Of a DNA stretch of 64,000 nucleotides, positions 10,384 through 21,185 are shown piece by piece. The notes under the pieces are model-generated. The model did no database searches. It was not told where the DNA came from and was given only the letters and a program-made list of their open reading frames with translations. Position 1 is the stretch's first letter, and each line of letters starts with the position of its first letter. The position numbers and the translations under genes are program-made. Location of the stretch: assembly GCA_023078555.1 (NCBI GenBank), contig CM041198.1, positions 11,661,874 to 11,725,873 on the forward strand, in the 5' to 3' direction. The stretch comes from Ulva prolifera (Eukaryota; Chlorophyta; Ulvophyceae; Ulvales; Ulvaceae).

Positions 10384-12517
10384 TCACCGGCGAGACAGCT
10401 CCTCCATGGCCTTCGCAAGATCTTCAGGCTGCAGCCCTATTCGATACGCCGATGCCACCCTGCCTCCCTCATTCGCCACAAGGGAGCGACACAGCAGCAG
10501 CACGTCATCGCTGCTTGACACCTGCGTGTCAAGCAGGTTGCACGCAATCTCCAGGCCATCATCATGGGGCAGGGCGGCAGTCTGCACAGCTCAGCACAAT
10601 CTCACCACAGCAGCACGGACTGTCCTCTGAGCCACTAGGCCTGTGAGCACACCTCTGCCACACATGCTGGAGCGGCTGCGCTTCAATCGGTTCACTGACA
10701 CTGGCACACAAGGCAGGTCCTGACATTGCTTTCAGCGTTTGCACTGCGACAGTGTACTAGTGACATTCTATAATCACCTAGATTTCACGCTCACACCAAG
10801 GCGATGTTCGGCAGAGCACAACAGCCGCAGGATAGTGACAGGGCGGGCACACCTCCACGCAGCGGAGGCCCCCGCCGCGTTCCCCGAGCCGCTTGGCCAC
10901 GCGCCGCGCTGCACACACAACACTGTGACTGCACACACTCGCACAGCACAGCCGTGCAGCACGCCGGCAGTGACAGGGATGCAGAAGCCTGGGCAGGTGG
11001 CCGCCCCTGGTTGCAACCGCCCCGCGGTGCTGCGCAACCATCACCAGCTTCAGGACACATCCTCCCAGTCGGCGCGTGCACACTTGGCCATCTGAAATGC
11101 ATGCCGATGCCAGCTGCTGCAGCCCGCGCGGGGCCACCGCCCGCAGCGGCGGGCAGGCACAGCACGCGCGCCACACGGCACGCCCTCGGGCCTCTGGCAC
11201 GCACAGTGCCGGATGGTGTGGCCGCATGCGGCCTGGGCAGCTCGCACGTGATGCGTGCGCAGCTCGCAACGAGACAGCGTACCATGCATGTATGCCACCC
11301 TGAGGGTATGCTGACGTGCGCCCGACCACTGCCGGCCTCCGTGTCGGAACCCCTGCCGCGTGCCGTGCCAGACATACAGCAAGGGAGTCAGGGAGCACCT
11401 GCGGACATGGACATGCCTTGCACGAGGATGTTGTAGTTCACGATCAGCGGGCAGCTGCCGACGGTGCACACGCCGAGGTCCGGGTGCGCCACGGTCGGCC
11501 CATGCTGCGGCTCGCAGCCGACGGTGATGCCCTGCAGGCCGCTCCACCGCCCCTGCGCCGAGCCCCTGAAATACCCTGCACACCGCGGCTTCGTCTTGGC
11601 CTGAAGCAGCCTGTCGCATGCGGCTCTGCGGAGAACTGTGGCAGATGCATACCACAGGCGCGCCGGATATCCTGGAGCCGCAGTTTCTGCGGGCTGGCAT
11701 CGCCATACAAGATTACCGGAAGGGTGGGAAGGTTCCTCGAGACTCCTGCTGCGATGCGGCAGGCTGCGCTCTGCGCTGCTGCTGCCTGCTGAGGCTCCCC
11801 GAGATGGTGGCATGCGATGTGGTCCAGCACACCCAGGCGTGGATGTGTGGCCACATGGTCACGTAGCGATATCCGCCTCGCCGCTTCCTTGGCGATGCGG
11901 ATGACACACTCGGAGAGCTGCATGCACGTGCCCCCTGCGTTGGCTGCGCTCCGGGAGGTTGACAGGTCAGTGGGCCAGCTGCAGCATGCACCCCGGTCAT
12001 CAGCATGCACCCCGGTCAGCAGCAGCACCTGTTCACCTTGCCCCAAGATAGTAAAAGAAGAACGGTTGTACGGCCTGTCCGTGAAGCTGTAGACAAGCTT
12101 GACACCTGGGAACTGGCTTGGGACCGCCTGCGCACACTTGGCTGTCGAGGGCCTCTGTGTGCCACATCCTTCACGGGATTTGGTGCGCACATGAGTCAGG
12201 GCAGCACCTTCAAGGCCGAAATGACCTCAGCATTATGCCCCTCTGATACGTACACGTTGCAAACTGCAATCCACCGCTGCTGGGTCACACAACATGGCAA
12301 GCGCTGCCAGGAACTTGCGACGCATTCCGACAGGCTACAAACGATCTGCCGTCCAGTAGATCCACAGGCGGACTTGATGACATTGCGATGGCTGCATGCC
12401 TGTGATCGCTTCTTGTGTTGTTGCTGTCGCTGTGCTCATACCGAGTCCAAAGCTTTTACATGGCGCCAGAAACTTGCGGACCGCAATTCGCGTTGCTCGC
12501 GTGGCTACGGAAAACAT
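10384..12517 (-). CDS. Formiminotransferase-domain protein, plant type
   Basis: Folate-linked formiminotransferase domain, as in the N-terminal half of animal FTCD and in stand-alone plant proteins. Pieces in order on the minus strand: CNVYVSEGHNAEVISALK (about 12260-12206), then FPGVKLVYSFTDRPYNRSSFT, HPRLGVLDHIACHHLG with the His-Pro-Arg motif, LPVILYGDASPQKLRLQDIRR, GYFRGSAQGRWSGLQGI, VGSCPLIVNYNILVQ, a piece with AKRLGERGGGLRCVE (about 10925-10870), and the last exon TAALPHDDGLEIACNLLDTQ to the stop. GT and AG sites fit between these parts. No cyclodeaminase domain follows, which agrees with plant homologues. The start at 12517 gives a basic leader (MFSVATRATRIAVRKF) that may be a targeting peptide, but its join to the first conserved exon is unresolved. 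The intron-rich middle (10.8-11.5 kb) is very GC-rich and opens long shadow frames. Confidence 0.8.
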
Positions 12518-12989
12518 TTTTGGCGTGCATCTGCACCGGTGTGCTGGCGCATATGGACATCGTCGCCATCATAGACGCCGCGAGGCCACAGCTCGAGCGG
12601 CCGCATGCGCCAGCTGTAAACAACCGCGGGACAGCAACCAACGCCAGATGCGTACGGCAGTCGAAGCTGCAATTCAACGCATGAGGTAGACAGCACGCCT
12701 CTCGAATAGGTGATCAGCCTTGGACGACAGCAACCCAAGCAGATCGCTGACGGCACATTCGTGTTTGAACGATTCAATCCGGCTTCGTGACTTTGCGCAG
12801 ATTAGCCTTCACTTGGAGGGCCCCAGCTTGAGCTATCACAGATGTCAAAGGTTGGTCTGCTTTGCGCTTCCATACTGGGCAAGCCGTAGCGATCCCGCTG
12901 TCACAGCCTGAGACGGGTGCTGCTGGGGATCCTAGTTCTGCAGCCATTTTTGGTGCCCGGGACGATCCCGTGAAGCACAACAGACGACA

Positions 12990-14636
12990 ATGAGGAGCGA
13001 TGGCTCGGATGATGCCGACGACGACCACGAGCAGGCTGATGGTGTGCTGCCGGAACATTTGGAGCTGCAGAGGACAAGAATGATTGTTGGGCCCGAGCTG
13101 AACTACCATGTGCGTACCTGGCCTGTCCAAAGCATCGCATTCCAATGTTGGCTGTTTTGTGTGGCCTGATGTCACAAGATCGTTGGAGCACACTGTGCAT
13201 CACAGGCAGGCACGCAGTGCAGGTGAACACAGTGACATCAGCAATGGCCTACATGTCCGTGGGCTTCGACAACAGCTGGAATCATGAGAAGTGGGCGGGA
13301 GACTTCGACATACAGATCGTGAAGGTGGAGAACGACAGCATTGAGTTTGAGCTGATCAATGTAGATCCCGCAATCGTCAACAGCCTGCGCCGCATCCTGA
13401 TCGCCGAGGTGCCTTCTGTAGCCATTGAAAACGTGTTTTTTATTGACTATGACTGCGTCATCCCGGAGGAGGTGCTCTCACACAGGCTGGGCCTGGTGCC
13501 GCTGGCAGTCGATCCAGAAGGGCTGTCGTGGAAAGAAGACTCTGGAGACGAGACCAACACTGTGATCTTCAAGCTGCACGTCAGATGCGAAAAGGTGGGC
13601 ACCCCATGCTGCGTATTGATCCGGCGCTGAACATGAGCGCCAGCCTGCCAAAGGCCGCACAAATGCTGGCGCCCCGGGTAATCCCAGTTCGTATGAGTGC
13701 CTTGTGCAGGGCCCAGATGGCAGGCTTATCAATGACAAAGTGCATGCATCGAACCTCAAGTGGCTGCCCAGTGGCAGCGAATACCCGGCGGAGACATCCA
13801 CCACGTTTGCCTCGCCGCAGCCAGCCGAGCTCGATGCCAAGCCGGTCGTTGGGGACATCCTGCTTGCCAAGTTGCGGAAGGGGCAGTACATCGAGCTGGA
13901 GGCTCATGCTGTCAAGGGCATCGGGGCTGACCACGCCAAGTTCTCCCCTGTGTCAACCGCGTGGCACCGCTTGTATCCCGAAATCGCAGTCTTGAAGGTG
14001 CGCGGAGACCAAAGTGGGAGGAATCCGCATTGCCGCATGTGGCCACAGGCATGAGCGCACTATCCCTTAGCAGCCGCATGTGATGGATGTGTGCCTCATG
14101 GAGCCGAATACACCTTGTTCACGTTCACAAGCCGCATGCCTTTGCTGAGGCCCCGGTGTGGTGCTGCAGCCTGTCCCGAAGGACATTGCGGCTGCGTTAG
14201 CGAAGGAAGTCCCCAAAGTTTTCTCTGTCAAGCGGCAGAAGGGGGCGGCGTGCCACCTGGAGGTTGCAGCCATTCGTGAGAACGAGTTCTATGAGGCGAA
14301 GGTGTGCCTCTTCTGCCGGCTGTGTCCTCTAGGGACGCCTCCGAAGAGAAAGTGGCTGTGTGCTTGGATGCACAGGTCCATGTGGGACTCCCTGCTGGTG
14401 CGGACTGTCAATTCAGGGCCGGAGGCTTTCAACATTGTGGATCCAGCACGCACCGTGTGCAGGTGAGAGACTTGGCGAACGAATCCCGGTACAGCGAGTA
14501 CATCCAGCTGCGGAAACGGAAAGAGCACCACATCTTTACCATCGAGACTTGTGGGTCCATCCCTGCTGCAGAACTCTTCAAGCGAGCGATAGCTGTGCTT
14601 CGGGGCAAGTGTGAGAATCTCAAGGGCATGCTGTGA
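12990..14636 (+). CDS. RNA polymerase I and III subunit RPAC1 (RPC40)
   Basis: Alpha-like subunit shared by RNA polymerases I and III, needed for assembly with RPAC2. Exon 1 (12990-13109) is an acidic 40-residue head. Exon 2 (13223-13594) has the dimer motif VDPAIVNSLRRILIAEVPS, then HRLGLVPLAVDPEG. Exon 3 carries ECLVQGPDGRLINDK, VVGDILLAKLRKGQYIELE and the family signature VKGIGADHAKFSPVSTAWHR. Exon 4 (about 14160-14300) has KDIAAALAKEVPKVFSVK. The last exon begins after an AG at about 14462 and ends TIETCGSIPAAELFKRAI...LKGML. The order matches human POLR1C and yeast Rpc40 all through, and length is near 350 residues. The shared signature separates it from RPB3. The formiminotransferase gene starts about 470 bases away on the opposite strand. 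Confidence 0.9.
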
Positions 14637-14767
14637 TGGCTGCGGCTGTGGCGCTGCATCCCGCGTGGCACCTGAACTGTGAAGCTGGTGGGAGGGCATG
14701 CCTGTCCGAGCCTCTTATGGGCTCATGCATCTCGGTGCATGACCGACCGTGATCACCTCTGGACAGC

Positions 14768-14772
14768 TGTAA
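14768..14772 (+). terminator. TGTAA polyadenylation signal of RPAC1
   Basis: TGTAA 132 bases after the RPAC1 stop, in the same orientation. Confidence 0.5.
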
Positions 14773-15468
14773 CACAATGCGATCATTGCGGTGTTGTCAG
14801 GCACTGCAGATGTGCGCCCACAGCCGCTGTTCTTGGTCAAGGCCCCGTGGCACCTCGGTACACACGTTACGCCTCCTTTTTCAGCTGCATTCACCTGGCC
14901 GGTGCATCCTCACTGACTGGATTCGTCAGAGGCGTGAGTGGGCAAGGCGGCGGTCAGCATGCACCGGGCAGGCACAGGGGCCATGGGGTTACAAATGGGA
15001 TCGAAAATCATGAAAACAAAACTCGTGAAAGGTCGACTGAGACGTCTCAAGTAACACACACCGCTTCAAAGAGTTTTGGCTAAAGGTTAAAAAGATTGAG
15101 TGAAAGTCATGTGGCATAGCACCAACTAGATCGCGCATATGTAAATTTTCGGCCTTGGCCTCTCCGATGGTTCAGGAAGCCTTTGCACATCGCAGACTGC
15201 TGGCATAGCGGCTGGCCTGGCGTACAAGAGCCTCGCGTGATGGAAAGGAAGAATTTGCGAGAGAAAAGGCTCTGCAAGTCGCAAAGAGCCTGGCCACGAC
15301 AAGACCTGCACCTGCCAAGCACAGCATTCGCAGTACCCACACCGCATGCCGTGGGGCCAGCCGCACTCACAGGCGTGGCCCATCCCGTATCCTGTTCATC
15401 ATGCAAAATCAGCAGAGAGGGTTCCAGCGCTTGTGCTGCGGTCGCCAGCAGCCGGGCCGCCGCGCGTG
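14773..15468. other. Convergent 3' flank, no gene seen
   Basis: This stretch lies between the RPAC1 3' end and the stop of the Ser-rich frame on the minus strand. Open frames here are short and lack recognisable domains. Confidence 0.45.
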
Positions 15469-18225
15469 CTATGCATGAGCCGCACAATCCTGCTCCCGCC
15501 CAGCCTCGATGATGCTTGACCACCATGTGTTGGTGTTGTCCGTCTCAACATCAGTCTCAAAGGAGAAGCTGGAGTATGGCGACCCCTCCACGCTGCCGCC
15601 GCCGACTCCGTCGCAAGCCGCTGACGCCTGCGGCACCCTCTTGGACGGCCACTTCTGGAACCTGAGCCGGCTGGGGCTGACTGGAAGTGCGGCCTGATCC
15701 ACACGGCGGCCGGCCGCGCTCAGCGTGCTATCCGACGCGGAGTTGTCCAGTTCCCGTGTGAGGGCCCGAGACTCTGCGCCGGGCATGCTTGGCGTGGGGG
15801 GCAGGTCTTCCTCCCGCCTGATCGAGAGCCCCCGGAACTGCGGAGGGCCCCCCGCCGCAGCCGCCGGCTCCGCAGGCTGGCCGCTGTCGCTGCCTTCGGA
15901 GCCGGCCGCCGCGAAGCGCTCCCGCAGCGAGGGCTGGCCCTCGCGCACCAGCTCCAGCGGCGAGATGCCCTGCCGCGCGACGCGCTGCGCGCCCGGCGCG
16001 TCGCGCTCGCGCCGCGGCGGCGTCCCCGGCTCCAGTCCCGGCACCCCGCCACTGGACCGACCGGTCAGCGACGAGGAGCCGCCGAGTGACGTGTGGGACC
16101 CGTTGGCGACGGACAGGGAATAGGTGCAGCTGTGGTGCATGAGGTCGCCGGTGAGGCTGTCGAGGCCCCTGGAGACACCCTCGCTCTCCTGGCTGCTGAG
16201 TGCACCACCGGCCTGCTGCGCTGACGAGGCACGCACCTCAAGCGCCCCCGGCACACCCTCCGCCGGCACCGCGGCCTCCTGCGGCGGCGCCAGACCGGCA
16301 CTCGGCGCGGTGTCAACTGACAGCATGCTTGACGCAGACGCAAACAGCTCCCGAGATCCTGACGCCATCTCGTCTGTTCTGGCCGCCGGGTCCGACGCGG
16401 CGACGCCCACCGCGCGCACCTTGGGCGGCTTGTCAGGCCTCCCAGCCTTGCCTGCCGCCCGAGACCGCCGCTTGGACTGGAACTGCGTGATGCGCCCCGA
16501 CCGTGCCGGAGCCCGCCGCTCCACCACCATCATCGGCGGCAGCGGCAACGAGTCCTCGTCGTCCACCACGGACGCCCGGCCCGCCGGCTCTGCTAGCGGC
16601 AGCGAGCTGCCACTGTGCTGCGCCTGCTGTGCAACAGGGCCCGAAAGCGTGGCACTCGAGTCCGCGCCGATGCACTGGCTGAGCTCGTCAGTCGGCGCAA
16701 AGTGCTGCATGTCGACGTCGATGCCTTGCAGCGGATCCGTGATGCCTGTCGTGATATCTCCGGTGGCCCCAGCCGCGCCGGCGCGCTGCTGCGACAGCTC
16801 CACCGTGCAGACGGAGGGGTTGCCCCGGGGGATGCCGGCAGGGTGGCTGTGGGGTAGCGCGGAGGTGCGGGCCGCCTCAGTGCGGTGGAACATCTCCGAC
16901 TCTTCCACGGGGAACGCAGATGACACCGGCTCGTGATGCTGCATGCGCATCTCCATCGCCGACACAGGGTCCTCGGAGGAGAGGTGCGCCGAGAGCAGCT
17001 GCGTGCCGCTCGGCTCGCGCCCCGACCCGAACAGCTGAGAGCTGTGCATCATCGAAGTCCGCAGCAGGCTGTCCAGGTTGGCCTGCAGCTGCACTGCAGC
17101 CTCGCCTGCCGGCACAGGTGCCCCCGCCGGTGGCAGCGGCGGCCGTGCCAGTGCTGCTGACCGCGCCGTGCTATACCTCGAGCTGCTGTGCTGCGTCCCC
17201 CCAGCAGACCGCTCCTGTGGCGCCGGGGCCGTGGAGGGTCCCGCAGGCGGCGCCTCGGCCGGCTGCGGGGGCGATTCTGACACCCCACCCTCTGCCGTGC
17301 TCCCGCCACCGCTCTGCATGCTCGCGCTGTTCCCCCCCAGCGGATTCTCCCACCACACCACCCTCCCGGACGCCGTCTCGACCGGCACCATGGCCTCCCC
17401 GGCCACACTGCTCAGCTGCGACAACATTCCCGGTGGCGCGGAGCCGCAAGATGGGCCCCCGCCGGCCTCCGGTGCAAAGGCCGCATCCACCGCCTCGTCA
17501 GCCTCTCCGGTCGGCTCTTCCTGAACCGCGAGCTCCAGATCCGCGTCGGCCGTGTGCAGCGTGCCCTGCGACCGCGGCGACGCGACTGCGTGGCCGCACG
17601 TGCCCGACGCCTCGTCGTCTGTCAAGCTGCCAGAGGCAATCGACCGCCCCGCCTCGGCCGCCGCCGGCGTGCCGTAGCTCGCAGCAGACAGGCTGCTCGA
17701 CAGCTCCGCGGTGCCGAGGCTGCTCTCGCAGTAGCTCCCCGACTCTGAGCCGCTTGCCGCGTGCCCTGGCGGCAGGACTGTGCTGCGGCTGTTGTGCAGG
17801 TGGTGTGCAAACGTCGCCGACGACGCCCCGTTCGTCACGAGCGTGTCGGACAGCGACACCCCGGCAGCGTCCACTGGCCGCGGCGCCGTAAGCGCGCTGT
17901 GGAGCTTCCGTGACGACAGGTCACCGCTCGAGGCGATCTGTAGGGTCGGTGCGCGCTGAAAGAGGTGAAATGGCGGCAGGCGCCACGAGAAGCGGGCCGA
18001 GGAGGAGCTCGCGTCGATGGACGGCTGCCGCGTGGACGCGGCACTGAGCGTGTGCGAGCCCCGGAGGTCCTGGGTGGTGCTGGGGGACGCCGAGCGGCTG
18101 CTGGTGCGGCCGTCAAGCACGCCCGAGCGGTCAGCGGGGCGGCCCCCGGCCGCCACGAGCTCCTGGTCGCTGTGCAGGCGGATGCTGAGGGTGTCCGCCG
18201 GTGGCGCCGCGCTCTCAACCTGCAT
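15469..18225 (-). CDS. Ser/Ala/Pro-rich low-complexity protein or exon, 918 residues
   Basis: One uninterrupted frame of 918 codons on a very GC-rich stretch. It is dominated by Ser, Ala, Gly and Pro with scattered acidic and basic patches, so it is probably disordered. Less simple spots are DTLSIRLHSDQELVAAGG near the N-terminus, MMVVERRAPARSGRITQFQS with a Lys/Arg cluster (RRSRAAGKAGRPDKPPKVR) in the middle, and the ending SFETDVETDNTNTWWSSI. I recognise no family. A good splice acceptor (CGCATGCAG) overlaps the first codons at 18225-18217, so this may be the last exon of a longer gene. The next gene upstream on the strand is the SLC49-like transporter, whose frame stops at 18801. GC-rich DNA opens frames by chance, but the sustained composition and the less simple ends favour real coding. 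Confidence 0.5.
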   Translation of the reverse strand: MQVESAAPPADTLSIRLHSDQELVAAGGRPADRSGVLDGRTSSRSASPSTTQDLRGSHTLSAASTRQPSIDASSSSARFSWRLPPFHLFQRAPTLQIASSGDLSSRKLHSALTAPRPVDAAGVSLSDTLVTNGASSATFAHHLHNSRSTVLPPGHAASGSESGSYCESSLGTAELSSSLSAASYGTPAAAEAGRSIASGSLTDDEASGTCGHAVASPRSQGTLHTADADLELAVQEEPTGEADEAVDAAFAPEAGGGPSCGSAPPGMLSQLSSVAGEAMVPVETASGRVVWWENPLGGNSASMQSGGGSTAEGGVSESPPQPAEAPPAGPSTAPAPQERSAGGTQHSSSRYSTARSAALARPPLPPAGAPVPAGEAAVQLQANLDSLLRTSMMHSSQLFGSGREPSGTQLLSAHLSSEDPVSAMEMRMQHHEPVSSAFPVEESEMFHRTEAARTSALPHSHPAGIPRGNPSVCTVELSQQRAGAAGATGDITTGITDPLQGIDVDMQHFAPTDELSQCIGADSSATLSGPVAQQAQHSGSSLPLAEPAGRASVVDDEDSLPLPPMMVVERRAPARSGRITQFQSKRRSRAAGKAGRPDKPPKVRAVGVAASDPAARTDEMASGSRELFASASSMLSVDTAPSAGLAPPQEAAVPAEGVPGALEVRASSAQQAGGALSSQESEGVSRGLDSLTGDLMHHSCTYSLSVANGSHTSLGGSSSLTGRSSGGVPGLEPGTPPRRERDAPGAQRVARQGISPLELVREGQPSLRERFAAAGSEGSDSGQPAEPAAAAGGPPQFRGLSIRREEDLPPTPSMPGAESRALTRELDNSASDSTLSAAGRRVDQAALPVSPSRLRFQKWPSKRVPQASAACDGVGGGSVEGSPYSSFSFETDVETDNTNTWWSSIIEAGREQDCAAHA

Positions 18226-18800
18226 GCGCCTGAGATGCTATCCGATGCACATGAGATGTGGACCCTGCAGCAGCTGTGAGCTGAGGCAGAACAACAGGTG
18301 TCACTCTGGTGTGATCAGCACCAAAGATGAACACCAGGCAGGGGCGATGGGGGGCGCACGGGAATCGGCACGGGCCCAGGGTGGCCGCCCGGGCTTGAGG
18401 CGTGGCGCGCGCCTATCCCTGCCGGCGAATGTGAGCGGGAGGGCACTCCGCCTTCAAACGAGCTGTGCGCGGCCAGCAGCGTCTGGTCACAAGAGCGCAC
18501 CATGGCATCCGACTGCACAGCATGCGCGGCGTTGATGCAGTATGGGGCAGCCGTGAGATCTGTAGAGGAGGCCGGGCGGGAAGGGCAGAAGCGGCCTGCA
18601 GCTGCTGATGCTGGGCCGAGCGGCAGAGCCTGCGCGTAACGTGTCATGCAAGAATATGCTGTAACGCATAGCCACAAGGTGCCGGGGCACGCCGGGGCAC
18701 GCCCACACCCTACAGCGGCTCCACAGCTGCAAGTGGCAACTGTGGGTGTGCGAGGTCGTGAATCCTTCGTTTGTTGGACGATGGCATTCAATTGCCCAGC

Positions 18801-21185
18801 TCAGAGGCAGCCCATCTCAGAGGCGGCGGTGCGCGCGGGTGGATGTCGCAGGCGCAGACGAGGTGTGGCAGCAGGCAGGCAGTGGGGGGTCCGCACGGCG
18901 GAGGCGGACGACTGCTCCTCATCGATGATATAGAGGCCGCGGCTCAGCGGGCGCTCGAGGTGGGAGTCTCCCCAGGGCGGGCCGATGCCGACAGCCCCCG
19001 GCGAGCGGGGGCCGCGCGCCTGGTGTCCGGCGGTCCTGCGCGCGTGCACCGCCTGCACCTCCTTGAACAGCTCCTCCGCAGCACGCCGCGCATACCTGCA
19101 CGTATGCTACAACCTCCAGCTTGCGTCTGATTTGGAGGCCGCGCTCCGTAGCCTGAGGCTGGCGATTGGCACCGGAGGCGGGCACCTCGCCAGCCGCGTC
19201 GCAGGGACCCCCCCCCCCCCCCTGCAGAGGAACTCTGAAAGCTGGCAGATGGACGCTTCTGTGCTGTGCGTGCCGCGCACCTGACCGGGAAGAGCCACCA
19301 GAGCAGCGCAGCCAGCGCGAGGCACGCGAGTAGCAGCCACCGGCCGCCGTCTGTGAAGCGCGTCGTCGCCGTGCCGTCGCCGCCAAAGGCAATATCGACA
19401 GTCACCCCAATCACGGCGACCGCCACGTCCGCGCAGGCCCACAGCGCGCCGGAGGCGACGGCGCAGCTAAAGGGAAATGCGAGCTCGGCGGCCATCTCGA
19501 GCGCGGTCGGGATGACGAGGAAGCCCATGACGGCCATGCATATGAGGCAGGCCTGCGCGTTTTCGACGTTGAGGCGGCTGGCAGAGAGGATGGCGAGCGC
19601 GGTCGCAAACGCGAGCACCACCGCCTGCGACACCGTCATGATGAACTTGTCGGCCTGCGTGCGCCCCAGCAGCAGCCCGATGAAGCCTGCACAGCACGCG
19701 CAGCATGGTGACGGCCGTAGGGCCCAGAGGTGGGAGGGGGCAGGCGCCGCGCGTGCGCCGGGTGATGCATGTGTGCACGCCGTGAGAGCTGCTTCCACGG
19801 CTACGCCTCAGGGGAGTGGCAGGTGCCTCACAGGTTGTGTGAGGGGCCACCTCCTGCGCATGCAGCAGCTGCCGCGCAGGCCAGGAGTACGGGAGGAACG
19901 AGCGACTTGAGGTGGATGGAGGGCGGCACCTGCGGGGAAGGCGATCGCGCCAAAGGAGCCGAGGACTTTGAGCGCATGCATGCCCTCGATGCGGCCGGTC
20001 TCGGGGTTGCGGTCAAGGAACTCCTCCATGAGCAGGTGCAGCACGTTGAACGAGCCGACGGTGAAGGCAAACGCCAACAGCAGCACCCAGAAGTCCCAGA
20101 ACGTGAGCAGGCTCTGGAGGTCCCGCCAGGCGCCCTGACGCACGCGGCCGTGGCCACGCAGCAGGCGGTGCGCGAGCGCTGCCGTGTCGGCGGCGCCGTC
20201 GCCTGAGCTCGTGAGGCTGGACCCTTGCCGGCTGAGCGGGCTCAGCAGACTGCGCTCCGAGAGGCACGTGTCGTCGTCCGGCCGAGCGCCAACACCGCAG
20301 GGGTGCTCAGCAGTGATGCACGGCTTGTGAGGAGGTGCAGAGTGGAGGATCGGAGCGCAGAGGAGCGCCAGCGCGGCGACGCCTACGTGCAGGAGCAGCA
20401 GGCGCGCGCTCTGGAGAGAGTGCTCCAGGCCGGATGACTCGACCCACTGGTGCAGCAGGGAGTTGGCGTGTAGACCAGCTGGAATGGCGAGGCACATCTG
20501 CAAGGATCACTGAGATGTCGGTGGCGAAGGCCGTGGTGGAAGCGCCAGCTGCTTGGGCGGTAACCGGACTGGCCTGGCAGTGAGTCAGCAGCGCGTGCAT
20601 GGCGGAATAAATACCTGCAATCGCGCGCACTGCAATCTATGTGCATTTGTAGCTGCTACGCTCGAAGCGCACCAGTGTGTTCGCAAGCCCGCGAGTTTCT
20701 TCACCGAACCAGGACGACGCGATCAAGCTTGTGCCAGCCTTGATGGGTATTGACCCCAAACCAGCAATCATGTTGCCCAGAAGAATCCATACAAACGGCA
20801 TGGACGACTTGTGGGGGTCCGCCTTGAATCCATGAGCGTAGCTGGCGCATCGCAGTGCCACGCCCAGCACTAGCAAGGATGTTGAGATCACCGTCGCCTT
20901 GCGCAGTCCTAGATTCTCTAGCATCCATATACCAGGAAACATTGCTGCTGCTGACGTGAGGAACCAGCCATATGTCAGCCAGTGAAGCGTGCTTAAACTA
21001 ACGTTGAGATACGCTGCGTTCCTCGCATTTGGCACCAACGGCTGGAATACCGTCCACAATGCTAGGTTGATGAGAAAGCCAGCTGATAGCATCACCCATC
21101 TCCGTGCATATCGCTTGTAGCGAGGCTGGTCCCCGGAGTGCATTACTCCCTGCGGAACCAGGCGCTGAAACGCATTGTCAACCAT
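18801..21185 (-). CDS. MFS transporter, SLC49 (FLVCR)-like, copy 1
   Basis: Multi-pass carrier of the major facilitator superfamily. Exon 1 from 21185 has KRYARRWVMLSAGFLINLAL (TM1), LHWLTYGWFLTSAAAMFPG (TM2), LGLRKATVISTSLLVLGVA (TM3) and the segment IAGLGSIPIKAGTSLIASSWFGEETRGLANTL. The RRWVML, HWL and P-x-W-L-x-D/E-x-x-GLR pattern is that of SLC49 heme/choline-type carriers. Later exons (20500-19280) hold a Ser-rich cytoplasmic loop, then FWDFWVLLLAFAFTVGSFNVL, FIGLLLGRTQADKF, several hydrophobic helices and WLLLACLALAALLWWLFP. A last exon from about 19104 gives a basic/acidic tail (YARRAAEELFKEVQAVHARR) to the stop at 18801. Several inner boundaries are unresolved, and a C15 run lies in one intron. 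Substrate cannot be told from sequence; heme or choline is only a family guess. Confidence 0.72.
19208..19222. repeat. Poly(C) run of 15
   Basis: Fifteen consecutive C on the plus strand, G on the minus, in what I take to be an intron of the transporter gene. Confidence 0.9.

Noticed and set aside
10778..11706. Several 190-218-codon frames on both strands in GC-rich DNA
   Set aside because: They cover introns and antisense of the formiminotransferase gene; only short parts, such as GERGGGLRCVE, are real exons.
16124..17891. Plus-strand frames of 270 and 323 codons
   Set aside because: Antisense shadows of the Ser-rich minus-strand frame in GC-rich DNA; Ala/Pro/Arg-rich with no domain.
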